From positions 1-10,404 of the forward strand of contig DPSD01000659.1 in NCBI GenBank assembly GCA_003538495.1: 10,404 bases of DNA. Reading direction: 5' to 3'. Of the stretch, positions 6,145 through 10,404 are shown piece by piece (position 1 is the stretch's first letter; each line of letters starts with the position of its first letter). Below the pieces are notes generated by a model that was given only the letters and a program-made list of their open reading frames with translations, was not told the origin of the DNA and did no database searches. The stretch is from Accumulibacter sp. Its GTDB lineage: Bacteria > Pseudomonadota > Gammaproteobacteria > Burkholderiales > Rhodocyclaceae. A program made the position numbers and the translations under genes.

Positions 6145-7278
6145 TTACAGACGGCGGCCGAGGGCGGTCAGATACGGCAGGGCGAGAAAAGGCCACAGGC
6201 TCGCGGCCCAGCGGGTCAGCCCGTTGAAGTTGAGAAAGTGTCCCTGGCGCCAGGTCGCCAGCGCGGCTTCGGAGTAAGGATTCGGCGGCGTCAGATTGAC
6301 CAGCGCGGTACCGGCCATCAGCGCGACGCCGGCCAGGGCAATCCGGTGCGCCGCCGGCAGCAGCAACATCAGCGACAGCAACACGCCACCGATCAGCAGG
6401 CCCAGCCGGGCTCCGGGGGTCAGCCAGGCCAGCGCGTCCTGCGGCGCGACCAGGACCGAGGCGGCGAGTGTCCTGATGGCCAGCGCCAGGACGAAAAGAC
6501 AGATCAGAAGCAGGTGCGGATAGCTCCGATCGATCAGCAGCGCGCGCCCGAAAAGGCCAATGACGATGGTGTTGCAGACGATGACGCCGGTTTCCAGGAC
6601 GAAGAACGCCGGTGCGGCATAGGGCACCGCCGGCGTCAGCCCCAGCACCTGGCGCAGGTCGCCGACACCGAACAGCAGGGTTTCCGGTGACAGCTGCGTC
6701 AGCAGCCAGATGCCGAGCAGCACCAGGCCGAGTTCGGCTTGCGGGATCGGCGCCAGCCAGTCCTGCTGAAAGCGAGCGATGCGCCGAATGATCGCCTTGC
6801 CGCTCCACACCGCAAGCACCGCGCCGATTGCGCTGCCGGCGGTGTTGCACGCCAGATCGACATTCGACGGCACCCGCGTCGGCAGCCAGTTCTGCAGACA
6901 TTCCATGGCCAGGCTGAACAGGCTGCCAAGCAACAGCGCGGCGATCGCCGCGGACCAGCGGCCAGGCAGGCGGCGCAGGGTCAGCGCCAGCAGGAAGCCC
7001 AGCGGCAGGTAGACGATGACGTTGACCGAGAGGTCGAAGCCCGTCCAGTAGCGCGGCCAGCCGGCGTCGAGAAACTCCAGCGGCGAGATGCCGAGATCGC
7101 GCCAGTTGGCGAAGGGGTACAGGCTGGCGTAGCTGATCAGGACCAGGTAAGCGAGTGTCAGGTACAGCGGCAGCCGCGTCGGCTGCGGCAGCCCTGGTCG
7201 CGCCTCGGTCTCGTCCGCCGGGGGCGCTGGCTGGGCCGGGGTGGGTGGTGCTTGCTCCATCAGCGTGGCGTCGAGCAT
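6145..7278 (-). CDS. VanZ-like polytopic membrane protein
   Basis: This 377-residue inner-membrane protein starts with a proline/alanine-rich cytoplasmic tail (about 1-36), followed by about nine or ten hydrophobic segments. The VanZ core sits in the first half: LSVNVIVYLPLGFLLAL, then MECLQNWLPTRVPSNVDL and CNTAGSAIGA, the conserved EXXQ...R..D..N..G pattern of the family. The second half adds five or so extra segments beyond the roughly 160-residue minimal VanZ protein, an extended form seen in proteobacteria. VanZ was named for teicoplanin resistance, but most bacterial members have no proven substrate and resistance should not be inferred. It converges on the DnaJ-like gene 28 bases away and diverges from the plus-strand run. 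A second ATG at 7260 is an alternative start; neither has a good ribosome site. Confidence 0.85.
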   Translation of the reverse strand: MLDATLMEQAPPTPAQPAPPADETEARPGLPQPTRLPLYLTLAYLVLISYASLYPFANWRDLGISPLEFLDAGWPRYWTGFDLSVNVIVYLPLGFLLALTLRRLPGRWSAAIAALLLGSLFSLAMECLQNWLPTRVPSNVDLACNTAGSAIGAVLAVWSGKAIIRRIARFQQDWLAPIPQAELGLVLLGIWLLTQLSPETLLFGVGDLRQVLGLTPAVPYAAPAFFVLETGVIVCNTIVIGLFGRALLIDRSYPHLLLICLFVLALAIRTLAASVLVAPQDALAWLTPGARLGLLIGGVLLSLMLLLPAAHRIALAGVALMAGTALVNLTPPNPYSEAALATWRQGHFLNFNGLTRWAASLWPFLALPYLTALGRRL

Positions 7279-7290
7279 TGTGAAGCAGGC

Positions 7291-7318
7291 ATTCTAGCGC
7301 CTCGTGGCGATCGCCACG
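7291..7318 (-). promoter_or_regulatory. TAGAAT box and 16-base palindrome before the VanZ-like gene
   Basis: On the minus strand TAGAAT (7296-7291) resembles a -10 box. Just upstream, the exact palindrome at 7303-7318 (CGTGGCGATCGCCACG) covers most of where a -35 box would lie, with no -35 match of its own. That geometry suits an operator or activator site. A start at about 7284 would leave only some 6 bases before the ATG at 7278, so either the message is nearly leaderless or the ATG at 7260 is used. The remainder of this 254-base divergent region shows no promoter I would defend for the plus-strand genes. Confidence 0.35.
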
Positions 7319-7520
7319 GTGATGATCTCTGGTGCCGCCCGGGATCGGGTTCGGCTGCAAGGATGATCTCGCCGCGTCAGTCTGCCGCGCGCTCGGTGCC
7401 GCTGGCGGTCGTCGGGGGCACCAGCGATATTCCACGCGATCAACATCCGGCGCCGCTGCGGTGGCGATTTGTGCGACACTTTGATCTTTCAACTTGCCCC
7501 GGCCGCCAACACGGCCATCT

Positions 7521-7535
7521 GGGAGACACGCCTTG
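7521..7535 (+). promoter_or_regulatory. Ribosome binding site deciding a TTG start
   Basis: GGGAG (7521-7525) lies 7 bases before TTG at 7533-7535. It selects the start reading MAKPNYQFEKRQ over an in-frame ATG at 7494 that would add an unlikely proline/arginine-rich leader. Confidence 0.65.
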
Positions 7536-7718
7536 GCAAAACCAAATTACCAGTTCGAGAAGCGCCAGAGAGAAATCGAGAAGAAACGCAAGCAGGAGGA
7601 AAAGCGGCAGTTGGCGCTTGCCGCGAAGGCCGCAGCGGACGGCGACGCTTCGCCAGGCTCGGCCGAGCCGGCTGCGTCGACCGAATCCGAAGGCGCGGCG
7701 CCGACGACCGGCAGCTGA
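7533..7718 (+). CDS. Small lysine-rich conserved hypothetical protein (MAKPNY type)
   Basis: This 61-residue protein reads MAKPNYQFEKRQREIEKK in its first 18 residues, then KRKQEEKRQLALAAKAAA, then a flexible Gly/Ala/Ser/Glu tail. The MAKPNY-FEKRQRE start followed by a Lys/Glu/Arg helix is one I recognise as a widespread small hypothetical protein of beta- and gammaproteobacteria; its function is not known to me. The basic amphipathic helix suggests binding to RNA, DNA or another protein. The TTG start is chosen for its ribosome site and the family-like beginning. It lies 28 bases before the glycosyltransferase gene and may be co-transcribed with it. It has no signal peptide or membrane segment. 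Confidence 0.75.
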   Translation: MAKPNYQFEKRQREIEKKRKQEEKRQLALAAKAAADGDASPGSAEPAASTESEGAAPTTGS

Positions 7719-7746
7719 GCGACGCGGCCTGGCGGTATCGGGCGTC

Positions 7747-8916
7747 GTGGCGCTGACTTTTCTGCTGCTGTGCGCGCCCGGCTTGCTGGTTGCCGCTGCC
7801 GGCCTGCTGGCCGGCTTCGTCTTTCTGGCGGGCTTGCGGCTGCCCAGGGTGCAGCGTGGCGGGGTGGTCACGCTGATCCTGCCGCTGACCGGCGAGGCGA
7901 GGGGGCTGCTCACCCTGCTGCGGGCGATCGAAGCGCAAACCCTGAGTCCGCGGCGCTTGTTGATCTGCGTCGAGAGCACTTTCGACCCGGCTTACGCCAG
8001 AGCCACCCGGATGGCGGGCGAAACGCGGTTGCCGGTCGACGTGGTGATTGCCGGCGAGGCGACCAGCTGCGCCCAGAAGTGCCGTAATCAGATCGCCGGG
8101 CTGCAGCGCATCGATGGCCGCGACGAAGTGGTGGTCCTGCTCGACGCCGACATCGTGCCGCCGCCATGGTGGCTGTCGGCGCTGGCTTCGCCGATCGTCG
8201 ACGGCAGCGCCGACATCGTCACCGGCTACCGCTGGCCGACGATCGGGAGCGGGCGGCTCGGTGCGCACCTGGCCGCGGCGATCGACCGCGGTATTGCCCT
8301 GCTGCCGCGTCTGGCGGTCTTCCACGTCACCTGGGGAGGGTCGCTGGCGATGTCGCCGCGCACCCTGAAACGACTGCAGGCGGAGCGCATCCTGGCCGAA
8401 ACGCTGTCCGACGACTGCACCATCGGCGCGCAGGCGGCGACGCTCGGGCTGCGGGTGTTGACCCGGCGCGCGCTGCTGGTTCCGACGCCGGCGGCCGACG
8501 GCGTGGCGGCGCTGTGGCGTTTCGGCCGCCGGCAGTACCAGATCATTCGCGTCTATCGCCCCGGCCTGTGGTGGCTGGCGCTGCTGGCAGTGAGCGCCCG
8601 GCTGGCTGCCTGGGGCGTCCTCGTGATGCACCTGGAGGACCGGTGGGCACGCCTGGCGATCGGCGCGCTGCTCGGCGCGGCCTTGCTGGCAGCCGCTCTG
8701 CAGGCGCTGGCCGGGCGGCGCCTGGGTTTTCCCGAGCCGCCGGCTGTCCGCCTGGCGCAGCTTGCGCTGTGCGCCGGCAAGCCGCTGGTGGACCTCTTCC
8801 ACTGGACCCTGGTGCTCGCCGCCAGCGACGCCCGCAGCATTCGCTGGGGTCATCTCACCTACCGGGTTTCCGGTCCGGCACGGATCGCCGTCAGCAGGCG
8901 CCGGCCATGGCGCTGA
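7747..8916 (+). CDS. Membrane-anchored GT2/GT21-like glycosyltransferase
   Basis: This 389-residue protein has one N-terminal membrane segment (about 2-30), a GT-A glycosyltransferase domain and at least two C-terminal membrane segments (about 272-320). This is the shape of ceramide glucosyltransferase-like (GT21) and hopanoid-associated HpnI enzymes, which move a sugar from a nucleotide sugar to a lipid at the cytoplasmic face. Visible motifs are VTLILPL at the domain start, the metal-binding D133-A-D135 in VVVLLDADIVPP, TWGGSLAM (195-202), a D222-D223 pair in LSDDCTIG as likely catalytic base, and Q265-x-x-R268 followed by valine where (Q/R)xxRW has tryptophan. GTG at 7747 is the first usable start in frame, with a weak ribosome site. 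The gene overlaps the P450 by 10 bases. The fold is firm; donor and acceptor are unknown. Confidence 0.85.
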   Translation: MALTFLLLCAPGLLVAAAGLLAGFVFLAGLRLPRVQRGGVVTLILPLTGEARGLLTLLRAIEAQTLSPRRLLICVESTFDPAYARATRMAGETRLPVDVVIAGEATSCAQKCRNQIAGLQRIDGRDEVVVLLDADIVPPPWWLSALASPIVDGSADIVTGYRWPTIGSGRLGAHLAAAIDRGIALLPRLAVFHVTWGGSLAMSPRTLKRLQAERILAETLSDDCTIGAQAATLGLRVLTRRALLVPTPAADGVAALWRFGRRQYQIIRVYRPGLWWLALLAVSARLAAWGVLVMHLEDRWARLAIGALLGAALLAAALQALAGRRLGFPEPPAVRLAQLALCAGKPLVDLFHWTLVLAASDARSIRWGHLTYRVSGPARIAVSRRRPWR

Positions 8917-10404
8917 TGCTGTCGCTGGCGGGCCGTCTGGCCGGTCGCTCGCGCTTCCTGACGCGCATCGCCGGGCGCCTGGTGGCGCGCGAGTTGCGGC
9001 AGCTCAAGGGCAAGCCGGTCGAGCGCCAGTTGCTGGTCTACGACCTTCCGGAAACGCAGCTGGCGCTGGCCAACGACCTGCGCCTCGTCGATACCATCCT
9101 CAGCGATCGTGCCGGCAGCTTCCCCAAGGCCAGGGCCCTCGAGCGCCTGCTGCGGCCGCTGATCGGCGGCGGCGTTTTCGGCCAACCGGGCGGCGACCCG
9201 GTCAGGCAGGCGCGGCGGCTGTTCGTGCGGGCGCTGACGCGGATCCCCGAGCAGCGGGTCACGGCGGTGGCCACCGCAGTGACCCGCGCCTATCTCGCCG
9301 ACTGGCAGCAGGCCGGCCGCCCGGTGGCGATCCCCAGCGAACTGTCGCGGCTGACCATCGACATCGTCAGCGAGGCCAGCCTCGGGACCCGCTTCACGGC
9401 GGCCGAGGGGCGGCGCTTCGTCGAGCTGTTCTTCGAGTATCACCGGCGGGTGAACCCGGTCCTGCTGCTGCTCGGCAGCCAGGACGACGCCGGCCAGCAG
9501 GCGCTGGTCGAGCGCATGGGGCTGGCGGCGATCGGCGCCGAGATGCGCGAGCTGATCAGGCGACGCTTCGTCGTGCCGCTGCTCGACGCCGCCCCGGAGG
9601 GTGGCCAGGCTCCGTTCGCCACCGCCTTGCTCGAAGCTGCCGCCGCCAGCGCGGGGGCCGATCGAACGAGCGCCCCGGACGACGCCCGGCAGACCGCGAT
9701 GCTCGACGAGATCGCCGTGATGCTGCTCGCCGGGCATGAGACCACGGCGTCGGTCCTGAGCTGGCTGCTGTGGGAGCTGGCCGAGGCGCCAGCCGAGCAG
9801 GACGAAATGGCGGCGCTGATCGCCACCTCGACGGTCGCCAGCACGCTCGCCGACGGTAGGGCTGACGCGGCCGTGACCCGGCGCCTCGGCGCGCTGATCC
9901 AGGAGGCGCTGCGCCTCTACCCGCCGATCGCCTTCCTGTTGCGCCAGACCACCGAGGCGGTGACCTTTCGCCAGCGGCCGATCTGCGCCGGCGGCTACGT
10001 GGTCGTCTCGCCGTGGACGATTCAACGCCACCGGGCGCTGTGGCCGCAGCCGGATCGCTTCGATCCGGCACGCTGGCTGGCCGCCGAGCCGCCGGCCGCG
10101 ACCGCCGACCGGCTGGCGATGATTCCCTTTGGCTACGGCCCCCGGGTCTGTCCCGGCAAGCGCTTCGCCGAGGTCGAGATGCACGCCATCCTCGGCGAGC
10201 TGCTCGGCGCCTGCCGGATCGCCCGTACGCGCAGCCGCTGGGCAGCCTCACCTCACGGCCCGACTGCGACTTCCGCTTGCACGTCAGCGCGCGCGGCGCG
10301 GCGCCGGCTGCGGTCGTGCCGGCAGCCGCCGGGTCAGCCGGGTCACCGCTGCCGGCGTGGCCGCTCACCGGCCGGCCCCGGCTGCGCCAGGGGTGCGGTG
10401 TTTC
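8907..10404 (+). CDS. Cytochrome P450, frameshifted near its C-terminus, partial
   Basis: This is a soluble bacterial-type cytochrome P450, a heme-thiolate monooxygenase that inserts oxygen into organic substrates with electrons from redox partners. It shows the I-helix oxygen-activation motif AGHETT (275-280), the K-helix ExxR E333 and R336 in EALRLYPP, the meander WPQPDRFDPARW, and the heme loop FGYGPRVCPG (408-417) with C415 as iron ligand. It reads cleanly from the ATG at 8907, which overlaps the glycosyltransferase stop, to about 10223. From about 10226 the expected P450 ending (PLGSLTSRPDCDFRLHVSAR) appears in another frame, one base early, consistent with loss of a single base between about 10215 and 10226. 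Either frame stays open to the window edge, so the true end is outside. No ferredoxin or reductase for it is adjacent. The P450 call is certain; the substrate is unknown. Confidence 0.92.
   Translation, partial: MALMLSLAGRLAGRSRFLTRIAGRLVARELRQLKGKPVERQLLVYDLPETQLALANDLRLVDTILSDRAGSFPKARALERLLRPLIGGGVFGQPGGDPVRQARRLFVRALTRIPEQRVTAVATAVTRAYLADWQQAGRPVAIPSELSRLTIDIVSEASLGTRFTAAEGRRFVELFFEYHRRVNPVLLLLGSQDDAGQQALVERMGLAAIGAEMRELIRRRFVVPLLDAAPEGGQAPFATALLEAAAASAGADRTSAPDDARQTAMLDEIAVMLLAGHETTASVLSWLLWELAEAPAEQDEMAALIATSTVASTLADGRADAAVTRRLGALIQEALRLYPPIAFLLRQTTEAVTFRQRPICAGGYVVVSPWTIQRHRALWPQPDRFDPARWLAAEPPAATADRLAMIPFGYGPRVCPGKRFAEVEMHAILGELLGACRIARTRSRWAASPHGPTATSACTSARAARRRLRSCRQPPGQPGHRCRRGRSPAGPGCARGAVF

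Noticed and set aside
6145..7278. Calling the VanZ-like protein an antibiotic resistance gene
   Set aside because: Only the family fold is shared; no glycopeptide-resistance genes are adjacent and the protein is the extended proteobacterial form.
5978..7492. Long minus-strand open frame (504 codons) over the VanZ-like gene
   Set aside because: Its translation is Arg/Ala/Pro-rich without domains, while the VanZ motifs and hydrophobic segments lie in the neighbouring frame.
6739..7746. Upstream extension of the glycosyltransferase frame to 6739
   Set aside because: The extension is antisense to the VanZ-like gene and crosses the small gene in another frame; the enzyme homology starts after the GTG at 7747.
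7489..8853. Minus-strand frame of 454 codons antisense to the glycosyltransferase
   Set aside because: Gln/Arg/Pro-rich shadow with no motif.
8859..10184. Minus-strand frame of 441 codons antisense to the P450
   Set aside because: Gln/Gly/Arg-rich shadow; the plus strand carries every P450 signature motif.
1..10404. CRISPR arrays, tRNA/rRNA genes, insertion sequences, integrases
   Set aside because: No regularly spaced repeats, no tRNA-like cloverleaf with CCA context and no transposase or integrase motifs were seen in any frame.

Overview
The window looks like a stretch of chromosome from a high-GC proteobacterium, most likely a betaproteobacterium (Rhodocyclales/Accumulibacter-like). That guess rests on the household genes: a thioredoxin-like [2Fe-2S] ferredoxin with a COG2945-type alpha/beta hydrolase, a VanZ-like membrane protein, and a short lysine-rich protein beginning MAKPNY. 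No rRNA or other marker is present to confirm it.

Region A (about 1-3649, + strand) is a compact accessory cassette. A GHKL/MORC-like ATPase (93-1700) is followed 9 bases later by a small SF2 helicase (1710-2864, TTG start). The helicase overlaps by ATGA a 262-residue protein with a degenerate PD-(D/E)XK-like nuclease signature (2861-3649). The layout recalls predicted restriction/defence operons that combine MutL/MORC-type ATPases, SF2 helicases and restriction-endonuclease-fold proteins, but it has no methyltransferase in view and is not a system I can name. It is the best candidate here for an undescribed system. Its base composition is lower in GC than the rest, and it ends at a 30-base near-perfect palindrome (3709-3738) that separates it from convergent core genes. 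The first 92 bases hold the edge of a neighbour whose strand cannot be settled.

Region B (3778-6116) is core-like. The ferredoxin (4487-4795) and hydrolase (3778-4416) form a probable minus-strand operon. The ferredoxin is divergent from a DnaJ-type co-chaperone (5040-6116) across a 244-base control region.

Region C (6145-10404): a VanZ-like membrane protein (6145-7278, minus) is divergent, across 254 bases, from a plus-strand run. That run comprises the small basic protein (7533-7718, TTG start), a membrane-anchored GT2/GT21-like glycosyltransferase (7747-8916, GTG start) and a cytochrome P450 (from 8907) overlapping it by 10 bases. The P450 catalytic core is complete, but an apparent one-base loss near 10215-10226 shifts the reading frame just before its C-terminus, and the gene runs off the window. 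The overlapping glycosyltransferase and P450 suggest a lipid or lipid-like modification pathway continuing downstream.

I found no tRNA, rRNA, CRISPR array, transposase or integrase.
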